This document shows, piece after piece, positions 33,032 to 45,463 of a stretch of DNA of 64,000 nucleotides. The stretch is from Budorcas taxicolor (Eukaryota > Chordata > Mammalia > Artiodactyla > Bovidae). The notes under the pieces are model-generated. The model was not told the DNA's origin. It saw only the letters and a list, made by a program, of their open reading frames with translations, and ran no database searches. How positions within the stretch are numbered: position 1 is the stretch's first letter; the number at the start of each line of letters is the position of its first letter. The stretch covers positions 121,180,622-121,244,621 of the forward strand of contig NC_068920.1 in the NCBI RefSeq assembly GCF_023091745.1, written 5' to 3'. Both the position numbers and the translations under genes were made by a program.

Positions 33032-36000
33032 ATATCCCCTTGATCATAGCCTTGTTGTGGTGATGGGGCTTGCATAATTCAGTGACGCTATGAGCCATGC
33101 TGTGCAGGGCCATCCAAGACAAACAGGTCATGATGTTCTGATAAAATGTGTCCACTGGAGGAAGAAATGGCAATCCATTCCAGTATTCTTGCCATGAGAA
33201 CCCCATTAACAGTATGAAAGGCAAAAAGATAAGACTCCTGAAGATGAGTATCCCCAGTTGGAAGGTGTCCAGTATGGTACTGGGGAAGGGCAGAGGGCAA
33301 ATACTAACATAGCTCCAGAAAGAATGAAAGAGCTGGGCCAAACCAAAAATGATGCTCAGTTGTGGATATGTCTGCTGGTGAAAAGTAAAGTCTGACGCTG
33401 TACAAAACAATATTGCATAGGAACCTGGAATCTTAGGTCCATGAATCAAGGTAAATTGGACGTGGCCAAGCAGGAGATGGCAAGAGTGAACACTGACATT
33501 TTAGGAATCAGTGAACTAAAATGGACAGGAGTGGGCAAATTTAATTCACGTAAACATTATGTCTATTACCGTGGGCAAGAATCCATTGGAAGAAATGGAG
33601 TAGCCCTCATAGTTAACAAGAGTCTGAAAGGCAGTACTTGGGTGAAATCTCAAAAAGGAGAGAATGATCTCTGTTTGTTGCCAAGGCAAACCTTATTCAA
33701 TATCACAGTAATCCAAGTCTCTGCCCCAGTCACTGATGCCAAAAAGCTGAAGCTGACAATTCTATGAAGATCTATAAGAACTTCTAGAACTAATTAAAAA
33801 AAAAAAAAAAAGATGGCCTTTACATCATAGGGGATTGGAATGCAAAATTAGGAAGTCAAGAGATATCCAGAGTAATAGGCCAATTTGGTGTTGGAGTACA
33901 AAATGAAGTAGGGCAAAGGCTTACAGAGTTGTCAAGGGAACAGGCTGGTCATAGGAAACATCCTTTCCCAGTAACCCAAGAGATACTTTACACATGGACA
34001 TCACTGCTGCTAAGTCACTTCAGTCATGTCCGACTCTGTGTGACCCCATAGACAGAAGCCCACCAGGCTCCCCCGTCCCTGGGATCCACCAGGCAAGAAC
34101 ACTGGAGTGGGTTGTCATTTCCTTCTCCAATGCACGAAAGTGAAAAGTGAAAGGGAAGTCGTCGCTCAGTCGTGTCCAACTCTTAGCGACCCCATGGACT
34201 ACAGCCTACCAGGCTCCTCTATCCACGGGATTTTCCAGGCGAGAGTACTGGAGTGGGGTGCCATTGCCTTCTCCAGGACATTACTAGATGGTCAATATCA
34301 AAGTCAGATTGATTATGTTCTTTGCAGCCGAAGATGGAGAAGCTCTATACAGTCAGCAAAAACAATACCTGGAGCTGACCGTGGCTCAGATCATGAGTTC
34401 CTTATTGTAAAATTCAGGCTCAAGCTGAAGAAAGTAGGGAAAAAAAATAGGCTACTCAGTTATGACCTAAATAAAATCTCTTATATTATACAGTGAAAGT
34501 AACAGATTCAACAGATAAGATGTGGTAGACAGAGTGCTTGAAGAACTATGGACAGAGGTTCATAACATTGTACAGGAGGAAATGACCCAAAGGAAAAAAA
34601 AATGCAAGAAGGCAAATTGATTGTCTGAGGAGGTTTTTTAATAAATGCTGAAGTTTTTATTATAAATAAAAGGGTTTTTTTTAATATAAATAAAAGCTGA
34701 AGAATGAAGAGAAGCAAAAGGCAAGTGAGAAAGGGAAATATATACCCAACTAAATGTGGAGTTCTAGAGAATATTGAGGAGAGATAAAAAGGCCTTCTTA
34801 ACATGAACAATGCAAAGGAATAGAGGGAAAAAACAGAATGGAAAAGACTAGAGACCTTTTCAGGAAGACTAGAGACATCAACAGAACATTTCATGCAAGG
34901 CTGGGCATGATAAAGGATAGAAATGGTAAGGATCTAACAGGAGCAGGAGAGATTAAGAGAGGTGGGAAGCATACACAGAAGAACTATACAAAAAAAGTCT
35001 TAATGACCCAGATAACTACAGTGGTGTGGTCACTCACCTAGAGCCAGACATCCTGGAGTGTGAAGTCAAGGGGGCCTTAGAAAGCATTACTGCAAACAAA
35101 GGTAGTGGAAGTGACAGAATTCCAGCTGAGCTATTTCAAATCCTAAAGATGATGCTGTTAAAGTGTTGTACTCAATATGTGATGAAATTTGGAAAACTTA
35201 GCAGTGCCCACAGGACTGGAAAAGATTAGTTTTAATTTTAATCCCACAGAAGGGCAATGCCAAAGAATGTTCAAATACTATACAGTTATACTTACTTCAC
35301 ATGTTAGCAAAGTTAGCTTAACATCCTTCAAGCTTGCATTCAGCAGCACATGTACCAAGAACTTCCAGATGTAGAAGTTGGGTGTCAAAGAGCCAGAAGA
35401 ACCAGAGATCAAATTGGCAACATTTGCTGGATCATGGAGAAAGCAATGGAATTCCAGAGCCTCAATGACTACATTAAAGCCTTTGACTATGTGGATCATA
35501 GCAAATTGTGGAAAATTCTTAAAGGGATGAATTTAGACTACCTAAAACTACCAAACCACCTTACATGTCTCCTGAGAAACTTGTATATGGGTCAGGAAGC
35601 AACAGTAAGAATCAGATATGGAACAACTGAGTGGTTGCAAATTGGGAAAGGAGTACCTCAAAGCTGTATATTGTCACCCTATTTATATAACTTATATGCA
35701 GAGTACATCATGTGAAATGCCAAGGTGGGTGAATCACAAGTTGGAATCTAGATTGGTGGAAGAAATATCAACAGCCTTATATCTTCAGATGATAGCACTT
35801 TAATGGCAAAAAGGAAGGAGGAACTAAAGAGCTTCTTGATGAAGGTGAAACAGGAGAGTGAAAAAGCTGGCTTAAAAATCAATAGTAAAAAACTAAGATC
35901 ATAGCATCCAGTCCCATCACTTCATGGCAAACAGAAGGGGAAAAAGTGGAAGCAGTGACAGATTTTATGTTCTTAGGCTCCAAAATCCCTATGGATGGTG

Positions 36001-36552
36001 ACTGCAGTCATGAATCCGAAAGACATTCCCTCTTTGGAAGGAAAACTATAACAAGCCTAAACAGCATATTAAAAAGCAGAGACATCACTTTGTCAACAAA
36101 GGTCTGTATAGTCAAAGCGATGTTTTTTCCAGTGTTGTGTATGGATGTGAGAGTTGGACCTTTATGAAGGCTGAACACCAAAGAATTGATGTTTTCGAAT
36201 TGTAGCGCTACAGAAGACTCTTGAGGGACTGCAAGGAGATCAAACCAGTCAACCTTAAAGTAAATCAACTCCGAATACTCATTGGAAAGACTGATACTGA
36301 AGCTGAAGCTCCAATGCTTTGGTCACCTGATGGGAAAAGTGGACTGACTGGAAAAGATCCCGATGCTGGGAAAGACTGAAGGCCTATGAAGTAAGGGGTG
36401 GCAGAGGACGAGATGGTTAGGTAGCATCATTGACTCAATGGACATGAAATTGAGCAAACTCTGGGAGATAGTGGAGGACACAGGAGCCTGTTGGGCTGAG
36501 TCCATGGGGTCACAAAGAGTCAGATGCGACTTTGCGACTGACTGACAGCAAC
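33032..36552 (+). mobile_element. BovB, near-full-length, older subfamily
   Basis: It starts upstream of the endonuclease (cttgttgtggtgatggggct) and runs to the 3' end (tgcgactgactgacagcaac), with a BOV-A2 insert at 34006-34276. Endonuclease words are at 33420-33560 (GTWNLRSMN, ELKWTG), SDH near 34390, RT words near 35400-35720 and a decayed YADD (YLQMIA frame) near 35785. attcat at 33026-33031 and 36553-36558 may be its short duplication. Frames are broken throughout. Confidence 0.9.
34006..34276 (-). mobile_element. BOV-A2 SINE in BovB, antisense
   Basis: Antisense BOV-A2: gctgctaagtcacttcagtc, then a cactggagtgggttgtcatt segment, linker, and end ccattgccttctccag. Flanked by gacatcact (33997-34005) and gacattact (34277-34285), one mismatch. 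It interrupts the endonuclease region of the BovB. Confidence 0.93.
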
Positions 36553-36936
36553 ATTCATTGTTTTTATTTTTATTTTTTATTTATTTTAATTTTAATTTTT
36601 ACTTTATTTTACTTTAAAATACTGTATTGGTTTTGCCATACATTGACATGAATCCACCACGGGCGTACATGCGTTCCCAAACATGAACCTCCCTCCCACC
36701 TCCCTCCCCATAACATCTTTCTGGGTCATCACCGTGCACCAGCCCCAAGCATGCTGTATCCTGCGTCGGACATAGACTGGCGATTCGATTCTTACATGAT
36801 AGTATACATGTTACAATGCCACACTCCCAAATCATCCCACCCTCTCCCTCTCCCTCTCCCTCTGAGTCCAAAACTCCGTAATACACATCTGTGTCTTTTT
36901 TGCTGTCTTGCATACAGGGTCGTCATTGCCATCTTT

Positions 36937-39900
36937 CTAAATTCCATATATATGTGTTAGTATACTGTATTGGTGTTTTTCTTTCTGGCTGACTTCACTC
37001 TGTATAATCAGCTCCAGTTTCATCCATCTCATTAGAACTGATTCAAATGTATTCTTTTTAATGGCTGAGTAATACTCCATTGGGTATATGTACCACAGCT
37101 TTCTTATCCATTCATCTGCTGATGGACATCTAGGTTGTTTCCATGTCCTGGCTATTATAAACAGTGCTGCGATGAACATTGGGGTACATGTGTCTCTTTC
37201 AATTCTGGTTCCTTTGGTGTGTATGCCCAGCAGTGGGATTGCTGGGTCATAAGGTAGTTCTATTTGCAATTTTTTAAGGAATCTCCACACTGTTCTCCAA
37301 AGTGGCTGTACTAGTTTGCATTCCCACCAACAGTGTAGGAGGGTTCCCTTTTCTCCACACCCTCTCCAGCATTTATTGCTTGCAGATTTTTGGATCACAG
37401 ACATTCTGACTGGTGTGAAGTGGTACCTCATTGTGGTTTTGATTTGCATTTCTCTAATAATGAGTGATGTTGAGCATCTTTTCATGTGTTTGTTAGCCAT
37501 CCATATGTCTTCTTTGGAGAAATGTCTATTTAGTTCTTTGGCCCATTTTTTGATTGGGTCGTTTATTTTTCTGGAATTGAGCTGCATAAGTTGCTTGCAT
37601 ATTTTTGAGATTAGTTGTTTGTCAGTTGCTTCATTTGCTATTATTTTCTCCCATTCTGAAGGTTGTCTTTTCACCTTGCTTATAGTTTCCTTTGTTGTGC
37701 AGAAGCTTTTAATTTTAATTAGATTCCATTTGTTTATTTTTGCTTTTATTTCCAGTATTCTGGGAGGTGGATCATAGAGGATCCTGCTGTGATTTATGTC
37801 GGATAGTGTTTTGCCTATATTCTCCTCTAGGAGTTTTTTAGTTTCTGGTCTTACATTTAGATCTTTAATCCATTTTGAGATTATTTTTGTGTGCGGTGTT
37901 AGAAAGTGATCTAGTTTCATTCTTTTACAAGTGGTTGACCAGTTTTCCCAGCACCACTTGTTAAAGAGATTGTCTTTACTCCACTGTATATTCTTGCCTC
38001 CTTTGTCAAAGATAAGGTGTCCATATGTGTGTGGATTTATCTCTGGGCTTTCTATTTTGTTCCACTGATCTATATTTCTGTCTTTGTGCCAGTACCATAC
38101 TGTCTTGATGACTGTGGCTTTGTAGTAGAGCCGGAAGTCAGGGAAGTTGATTCCTCCAGTTCCATTCTTCTTTCTCAAGATTGCTTTGGCTATTCGAGGT
38201 TTTATTTCCATACACATCTTGAAATTATTTGTTCTAGTTCTGTGAAAAATATGGCTGGTAGCTTGATAGGGATTGCATTGAATTTGTAAATTGCTTTGGG
38301 TAGTATACTCATTTTCACTATATTGATTCTTCTGATCCATGAACATGGTATATTTCTCCATCTATTAGTGTCCTCTTTGATTTCTTTCATCAGTGTTTTA
38401 TAGTTTTCTATATATAGATCTTTAGTTTCTTTAGGTAGATATATTCCTAAGTATTTTATTCTTTTCGTTGCAATGGTGAATGGAGTTGTTTCCTTAATTT
38501 CTTTTTCTACTTTCTCATTATTAGTATATAGGAATGCAATGGATTTCTGTGTGTTGATTTTATATCCTGCAACTTTACTATATTGATTGATTAGCTTTAG
38601 TAATTTTCCGGTGGAGTCTTTCGGGTTTTCTATGTAGAGGATCATGTCATCTGCAAACAGTGAGAGTTTTACTTCTTTTCCAATTTGGATTCCTTTTATT
38701 TCTTTTTCTGCTCTGATTGCTGTGGCCAAAGCTTCCAGAACTTTGTTGAATAGTAGCGGTGAAAGTGGGCACCCTTGTCATGTTCCTGACTTTAGGGGAA
38801 ATGCTTTCAATTTTTCACCATTGAGGATAATGTTTGCTGTGGGTTTGTCATATATAGCTTTTATTATGTTGAGGTATGTTCCTTCTATTCCTGCTTTCTG
38901 GAGAGTTTTTATCATAAATGGATGTTGAATTTTGTCAAAGGCCTTCTCTGCATCTATTGAGATAATCATATGGCTTTTATTTTTCAATTTGTTAAGGTGG
39001 TGAATTACATTGATTGATTTGCGGATATTGAAGAATCCTTGCATCCCTGGGATAAAGCCCACTTGGTCATGGTGTATAATCTTTTTAATGTGTTGTTGGA
39101 TTCTGATTGCTAGAATTTTGTTGAGGATTTTTGCATCTATGTTCATCAGTGATATTGGCCTGTAGTTTTCTTTTTTTGTAGTATCTTTGTCAGGTTTTGC
39201 TATTAGGGTGATGGTGGCCTCATAGAATGAGTTTGGAGGTTTACCTTCCTCTGCAATTTGCTGGAAGAATTTGAGTAGGATAGGTGTTAGCTCTTCTCGA
39301 AATTTTTGGTAGAATTCAGCTGTGAAGCCATCTGGACCTGGGCTTTTGTTTGCTGGAAGATTTCTGATTACAGTTTCAATTTCCATGCTTGTGATGGGTC
39401 TGTTAAGATTTTCTATTTCTTCCTGGTTCAGTTTTGGAAAATTGTACTCTTCTAAGAATTTGTCCATTTTATTGGCATATAAGTGCTGATAGTAGTCTCT
39501 TATGGTCCTTTGTATTTCTGTGTTGTCTGTTGTGATCTCTCCATTTTCATTTCTGATTTGATTTTTCTCTCTTTGCTTCTTGATGAGTTTGGCTAATGGT
39601 TTGTCAATGTTATTTATCCTTTCAAAGAACCAGCTGTTGGCTTTGTTGATTTTTGCTATGGTCTCTTTTGTTTCTTTTGCATTTATTTCTGCCCTAATTT
39701 TTAAGATTTCTTTTCTTCTACTAACTCTGGGGTTCTCCAATTCTTCCTTTTCTAGTTGCTTTAGGTGTAGAGTTAGGTTATTTATTTGACTTTTTTCTTA
39801 TTTCTTGAGGTATGCCTGTATTTCTATGAACTTTCCTCTTAGCACTGCTTTTATAGTGTCCCACAGGTTTTGGGTTGTTCTGTTTTCATTTTCATTAGTT

Positions 39901-40721
39901 TCTATGCATATTTTGATTTCTTTTTTGATTTCTTCTGTGATTTGTTGGTTATTCAGAAGTGTGTTGTTCAACCTCCATATGCTGGAATTTTTAATAGTTT
40001 TTCTCCTGTAATTGAGATCTAATCTTACTGCATTGTGGTCAGAAAAGATGTTTGGAATGATTTCAATTTTTTTAAATTTACCAAGGCTAGATTTACGGTC
40101 CAGGATGTGATCTATCCTGGAGAATGTTCCATGAGCACTTGAGAAAAAGGTGAAATTCATTGTTTTGGGGTGAAATGTCCTATAGATATCAATTAGGTCT
40201 AACTGGTCTAATGTATCATTTAAAGTTTGTGTTTCTTTGTTGATTTTCTGTTTAGTTGATCTGTCCATAGGTGTGAGTGCGGTATTAAAGTCTCCCACTA
40301 TCATTGTGTTGTTGTTAATTTCCCCTTTCATACTTGTTAGCATTTGTCTTACATATTGCAGTGCTCCTATATTGGGTGCATATATATTTATAATTGTTAT
40401 ATCTTCTTCTTGGATTGATCCTTTGATCATTATGTAGTGGCCTTCTTTGTCTCTTTTCACAGCCTTTGTTTTAAAGTCTATTTTATCGGATATGAGTATT
40501 GCCACTCCTGCTTTCTTTTGGTCTCTATTTGTGTGGTATATCTTTTTCCAGCCCTTCACTTTCAGTCTGTATGTGTCCCTTGTTTTGAGGTGGGTCTCTT
40601 GTAAGCAGCATGTAGAGGGGTCTTGTTTTTGTATCCATTCGGCCAGTCTTTGCCTTTTCATTGGGGCATTCACCCCATTTATGTTTAAGGTAATTATTGA
40701 TAAGTATGATCCTGTTACCAT
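36937..40721 (-). pseudogene. L1 ORF2 (endonuclease/RT), four-lesion-or-fewer decay
   Basis: Runs from ATG (40721) to the usual terminus THIYGI (36937), 1262 codons once a 4-nt loss is allowed for. Endonuclease: LNINGVNAP, LQETHL, GDFNTAL, SDHNAVRL. RT: SPGPDGFTAEFYQ, FADDMILY. C-terminal cysteine motif CWRGCGEKGTLLHC. Breaks: TAA at about 39800 for CAA, TGA at about 38780 for AGA just before the GCPLS motif, and a 4-nt deletion near 38205 (after CVWK). No other frame breaks were seen. ORF2p nicks DNA at T/A-rich sites and copies L1 RNA there; this copy cannot make it whole. Confidence 0.92.
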
Positions 40722-40772
40722 TTACTTTATTGTTTTGGGTTCGGGTTTATACACCCTTTTTGTGTTTCCTGT

Positions 40773-41699
40773 CTAGAGAAGATCCTTTAGAATTTGTTGG
40801 AGAGCTGGTTTGGTGGTGCTGAATTCTCTCAGCTTTTGCTTGTCTGTAAAGCTTTTGATTTCTCCTTCGTATTTGAATGAGATCCTTGCTGGGTACAGTA
40901 ATCTGGGCTGTAGGTTATTGTCTTTCATCACTTTAAGTATGTCTTGCCATTCCCTCCTGGCCTGAAGAGTTTCTATTGAAAGATCAGCTGTTATCCTTAT
41001 GGGAATCCCCTTGTGTGTTATTTGTTGTTTTTCCCTTGCTGCTTTTAATAATTGTTCTTTGTGTTTGATCTTTGTTAATTTGATTAATATGTGTCTTGGG
41101 GTGTTTCGCCTTGGGTTTATCTTATTTGTAACTCTCTGTGTTTCTTGGACTTGGGTGATTATTTCCTTCCCCATTTTAGGGAAGTTTTCAACTATTATCT
41201 CCTCAAGGATTTTCTCATGGTCTTTCTTTTTGTCTTCTTCTTCTGGGAATCCTACAATTCGAATGTTGGAGCGTTTCATATCGTCCTGGAGGTCTCTGAG
41301 ATTGTCCTCATTTCTTTTAATTCATTTTTCTTGTTTCCTCTCTGATTCATTTATTTCTACCATTCTATCTTCTATTTCACTAATCCTATCTTCTGCCTCC
41401 GTTATTCTGCTATTTGTTGCCTCCAGCGTGTTTCTGATCTCATTTATTGCGTTATTCATTATATATTGACTCTTTTTTATTTCTTCTAGGTCCTTGTTAA
41501 ACCTTTCTTTCATCTCCTCAATCCTTGTCTCTAGGCTATTTATCTGTGATTCCATTTTGATTTCAAGATTTTGGATCATTTTCACTATCAATATTCAGAA
41601 TTCTTTCTCAGGTAGATTCCCTACCTCTTCCTCTTTTGTTTGGTTTGGTGGGCAACTCTCCTGTTCCTTTACCTGCTGAGTATTCCTCTGTCTCTTCAT
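40773..41699 (-). pseudogene. L1 ORF1 (RNA-binding protein), two nonsense codons
   Basis: From ATG at 41699 to the stop at 40773 is 309 codons in one frame, with a coiled-coil-like stretch (about residues 45-125, heptad-rich, SRITEAEDRISEIEDR) followed by the RRM/CTD-like region (RIVGFPEEED, then TADLSIETLQARREW). Two TGA codons (41597-41595 and 41324-41322) both replace CGA seen in the sister copy at 57-64 kb, so both are CpG decay. ORF1p would coat L1 RNA as a trimer. The gap to ORF2 is 51 nt. Confidence 0.88.
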
Positions 41700-44299
41700 C
41701 TTGATTATATTGCTGCGTTTGGGGTGGCCTTTTTATATTCTGGTAGTTTGTGGAGTTCTCTTTATTATGGAGCTTCCTCACTGTGGGTGGGGTTGTATCA
41801 GTGGCTTGTCAAGGTTTCCTGGTTAGGGAGGCTTGTGTTGGAGTTCTGGTGGGTGGAGCTGGGTTTGTTCTCTCTGGAGTGCAGTGGAGTGACCAGTAAT
41901 GGGTTCTGAGACGTCAAAGGTTTTGGAGTAACTTTGAACTGCCTGTATATTGAAGCTCAGGGGTGTGTTCCTGTGTTGCTGCAGAATTTGTGTGGTATGT
42001 CTTGTTCTGGAACTTGTTGGTCCTTGGGTGGAGCTTGGTTTCAGTGTAGGTATGGAGGCATTTGATGAGCTCCTATTGCTTAATGTTCCCTGAATTCAGG
42101 AGTTCTCTGATGTTTTCAGGCTTTGGACTTAGGCCTCCTGCTTCTGGTTTTCAGTTTTATTTTTACTGTAGCGTCTAGACTTCTCCATCTATACAGCACC
42201 AATGATAAAACATCTAGGTTAAAGATGAAAAGTTTCTCCACATTGAGGGACACTCAGAGAGGTTCACTGAGTTACAAGGAGAAGAGAAGAGGGAGGGGGT
42301 AGTTAGAGGTGACTGGAATGAGATGTGGTGAGATAAAAAGAGGAGAGAGCAAGCTAGCCAGTAGTCACTTCCTTATGTGCGTTCCATAGTCTGGACCGCT
42401 CAGAGGTATTTACGGAGTTATACGGGGAAGAGGAGAGGGAGGAAGTAGACAGAGGTGGCCAGGAGGATAAAAGAGAGGAATGAGAAGGAGAGAGACAAAT
42501 CCTGCCAGTAACCAGTTCCTTAGGTGTTCTCCACCGTCTGGAACACACAGAGATTCACAGAGTTGGATAGAGAAGAGATGGGGAGAAAAGAGACAGAGGC
42601 CACCTGGTGGAGAAAAAGAAGAGTCCAGAGGAGGAGAGAGTGGTTAAGCCAGTAATCTTGCTCTCAGGTAAAACTGGGTAGTGAAGTTTGGGTTTTTAAA
42701 TGTACAAAATTGACAACAAAAACCAAAGAGCAAAGATTAAAAATCTAGAGTAGACGTTGGATTTTCAAAAATACAATATTAAAGAAAAGAAGCAGAAGGA
42801 AAAAGGAAAAAAGAAAAAAAAAGAAAAGAAAAAAAAGCCACAAGAATTATTAAAAAAACAAACACACCAATAACCACCCAAAGACTATATATGGTGTTTG
42901 CCTTAAAAAAAAAAAAAAAAAAAGTCTTTTTTTTTTAATAGTAATAATAGGTTATAGAAATAAAAATTAGAGGAGAAATAGAAGACTTAACTATTAAAAA
43001 AAAAAAGTTAGAGAAAAAAAGGAATGATTTTAAAAATAATGAAAATATATCTGGCCCTTCTCTGATGTTGTGGGCGTGTGGGGTCACTTCCAAGGCGGTT
43101 CCCTCTGTTTAACTTCTTCTTTATGCTGGTTTTTTAGGCTCACTAGTTCAGTCGCGCTGTGGGGAGGGGGGATGCTGCAAAGAAATAGCGCTGTCGTGTG
43201 CACACAGTGTCTCAGCCCCGCTGGACCTGTCCCTTCTCGTGGCGTACAAACCGCTCCAGCTCTACGATGCTCAGCCGGGAACCGTCTGGGGCCGGCCCTA
43301 GGCTGCGTGCACTTCCCTGGTCTAAGCCGCTCAGGTTCGGCGCTCAGGTAGCCCTCAGAGGCACAGATTCGGTTGGGACTGCGTTTTTTGCCCTTCCCAG
43401 GTCCGAGTAGCTCAGGAGTTTGGCGAGCGTGATTGCCGCGACTTGTCGCCTTTTCTGCCTCTGCTGCTCAGTTTTCTGGGTGGACCGCTCGCACCCCTTG
43501 TGATGCAGATGGTGACTGTCCAGCACCCCCAGAAGTCTTAGCAAAGAAGCCTGTTTGCAGTTTGGTAAGTAAAGTCTCTCTGGGTCTGCAATTGCCCCTT
43601 TCCAGCCCTTACGGCTCTGGCTGCCTGTCCCCGGCGGGGGATGGTCTGCAGCTGGCTTTTTCCGTTCTGTCCTTTGTTCTGTGCTTGGTCCTGGCGGTGT
43701 CTTATGTTCGAGCTTTTCATGTGGTAGCTATCCCACAGTCTGGTTTGCTAGCGCAAGTTAGATAGTTCTGGTTGCGCGAGGGGCGTTCCTGCCTGATTCT
43801 TACAAAGCACTGCAGCCCGCGCCTCCCGCGCTTCCCTGCCCTGCCCCCACTTCCTAGTGGCGGATGCAGGCGTCTGTGCTGCTTTTCCGCTGGGAGAGTT
43901 ACTGTTGGGCTTGTAATCTCTTGGTTTTAATTATTTATTTATTTTTCCTTTCCTGTTATGTTGCCCTCTGTGTTTCTAAGGCTCACCACAGACTCGGCAG
44001 GGAGAGTGCTTCCTGGTGTTTGGAAACCTCTCTTCTTAAAATTCCCTTCCCGGGACAGGCTTCCCTTCCTAGGACGGAGTTCCCTCCCCACCTCCTTTGT
44101 CTCCTTTTTTGTCTTTTATATTTTTTCCTACCTGTTTTTGAAGACAATGGTCTGCTTTTCTGGTTGCCTGATGTCCTCTGCCAGCCTACAGAAGTTGTTT
44201 TGTGGAGTTTGCTCAGCGTTGAAATGTTCTTTTAAGGAATTTGTGAGGGAGAAAGTGGTCTTCCCGTCCTATTCCTCTGCCATCTTAGGACCGCCTCCC
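41700..44299 (-). promoter_or_regulatory. L1_BT 5'UTR with triplicated module and 5' terminus
   Basis: About 2.6 kb upstream of ORF1 on the minus strand. The distal part (43.05-44.3 kb) is GC- and CpG-rich. The 5' terminus carries AAGATGGC (44279-44286), a YY1-like core placed as in other mammalian L1 promoters. Purine-rich runs lie at 42780-43040. Three tandem modules at 42255-42683 are listed separately. Open frames here (43070-44314) are shadows of the 5'UTR. Confidence 0.8.
42255..42683. repeat. Three tandem modules of about 146 bp in the L1 5'UTR
   Basis: Units at 42255-42400, 42401-42547 and 42548-about 42683 each begin cagag[ag]..., pass an acggagttata/actgagttaca-like segment, a purine-rich part and a ccagtaa/ccagtag...ttcctta segment. 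They differ by many substitutions, so the triplication is old. The sister L1 shows the same three units in mirror order at 59489-59900. Confidence 0.75.
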
Positions 44300-44313
44300 A
44301 TTCATTATTTTTA

Positions 44314-44787
44314 AAAAGCTCCTAAGACTTATCAAAAACCCCCCAAAATCTCGATTACAAAATAAGCAGAAGAATTGAATAGACAATTACTTCAAAAAGT
44401 ATATGCAGATGGCCAACAGGCACATGAAAGGATTCTCAGCATCACTAATCATCAGGGCAATGCAAATCAAAACCACAATGAGATATCTCCTCACACCAGT
44501 CAGAATGGCTATCATTAAGAAGAACACAACAAATGTTGGTGAGGATGTAGAGAAACAGGAACCATCATACACTGTTGGTGAGAATGTAAATTGGTGCAAT
44601 TACTGTGGAAAACAATATGGGGTTTCCTCAAAAAACTAAAAATAGTGCTACTAGCAATTCCACTCCTAGATATATATCCAAAAAACAAAACCCACTAATT
44701 TGTAAAAATACATGCACTTCAATGTTTATAGCAGCATTATTTACAATTACCAAGGTATTAGATAAATAAATAAATGTATAACACATC

Positions 44788-44831
<44 letters not shown>

Positions 44832-45125
44832 AAAGCATACCACTCAACCATAAATAAGAATGAAATTTTGCCATTTGAAACACTATGGGTGGACTTGGAG
44901 GGCATCATGCTAAGTAAAATAAGTCAGAGGAAGACAAATACTGTACGATATCTAAAAACTACAGCAAACTAGTGAATATAACAAAAGAAGCAGACTTAAG
45001 GAACAAACTAGTGGCTACCACTTTGAACAGGGAAGCAGGAGGGGCAGAGAGAAACAAATGGTTATTATGGGATTACATGAAATCATCTGCGTGAAACTTA
45101 AAAATTGTAAAGTATTATAGAATTC
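44314..45125 (+). mobile_element. Old L1 ORF2 end and 3'UTR, right part of split element
   Basis: Continues the L1 left at 33025: catgaaaggattctcagcat, then aaatcaaaaccacaatgaga, gagaatgtaaattggtgcaa and the 3'UTR words aaaataagtcagaggaagac. A pure (AT)n run lies at 44791-44827. Confidence 0.85.
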
Positions 45126-45463
45126 AAAACTTCTTTTATTCAATTAAAAAAATCCAACGTATCAACAGGTACTATATTATTATCATCATTTACACATAAA
45201 ACTCAAAAGTTACAGACTTTGAAGACAACTTATGACCCAAATTCCATGTATCTACCATCACACCTTCCTTAACATGATCTGGATATAACAAAGAGTAGAG
45301 TATACTTCCCAGAAGTGAAAGAAAGCTGATGTAGCTGAGAGGTGAGAGTAGAGGGGCTGTAGATGCCACTTCAAGGAGTTAGAATTTATCCCAAAGGCAA
45401 TGAGAAGATGCTAAAAGGTTTTAAATATGGAGGAATGAAATTATACATTATGATTGTTTTGAC
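45126..45463. other. DNA with an unassigned old repeat
   Basis: 45370-45463 (caaggagttagaatttatcc, then caatgagaagatgctaaaag) resembles an old mammalian interspersed repeat that appears to continue after the hAT insert at about 45786 (tttagaagatgatcacttag). Family not assigned. Confidence 0.35.

Larger units (their letters stand above)
36567..44299 (-). mobile_element. L1_BT, full-length, antisense
   Basis: A complete ruminant L1 of 7.7 kb: 3'UTR and T-rich tail at 36567, ORF2, ORF1, a long GC-rich 5'UTR, and the 5' terminus gggaggcggtcctaagatgg (minus strand, ending at 44299). Duplications attcattgttttta (36553-36566) and attcattattttta (44300-44313) differ at one base. It landed at the 3' border of the BovB at 33-36.5 kb. 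Both ORFs are intact in length apart from a few lesions, so it is young, but not active. Confidence 0.96.

Noticed and set aside
33441..33767. 108-codon frame as a host gene for an endonuclease
   Set aside because: It is the BovB endonuclease N-terminal part (ELKWTG) in a broken element.
37316..41909. Many plus-strand frames up to 156 codons, hydrophobic and transmembrane-like
   Set aside because: They are the antisense of L1 ORF1 and ORF2; the hydrophobic look comes from reading A-rich coding DNA backwards.
43070..44314. GC-rich plus-strand frames of 93-123 codons
   Set aside because: They fall in the L1 5'UTR and have decayed counterparts in the second L1 (58447-59123, minus).
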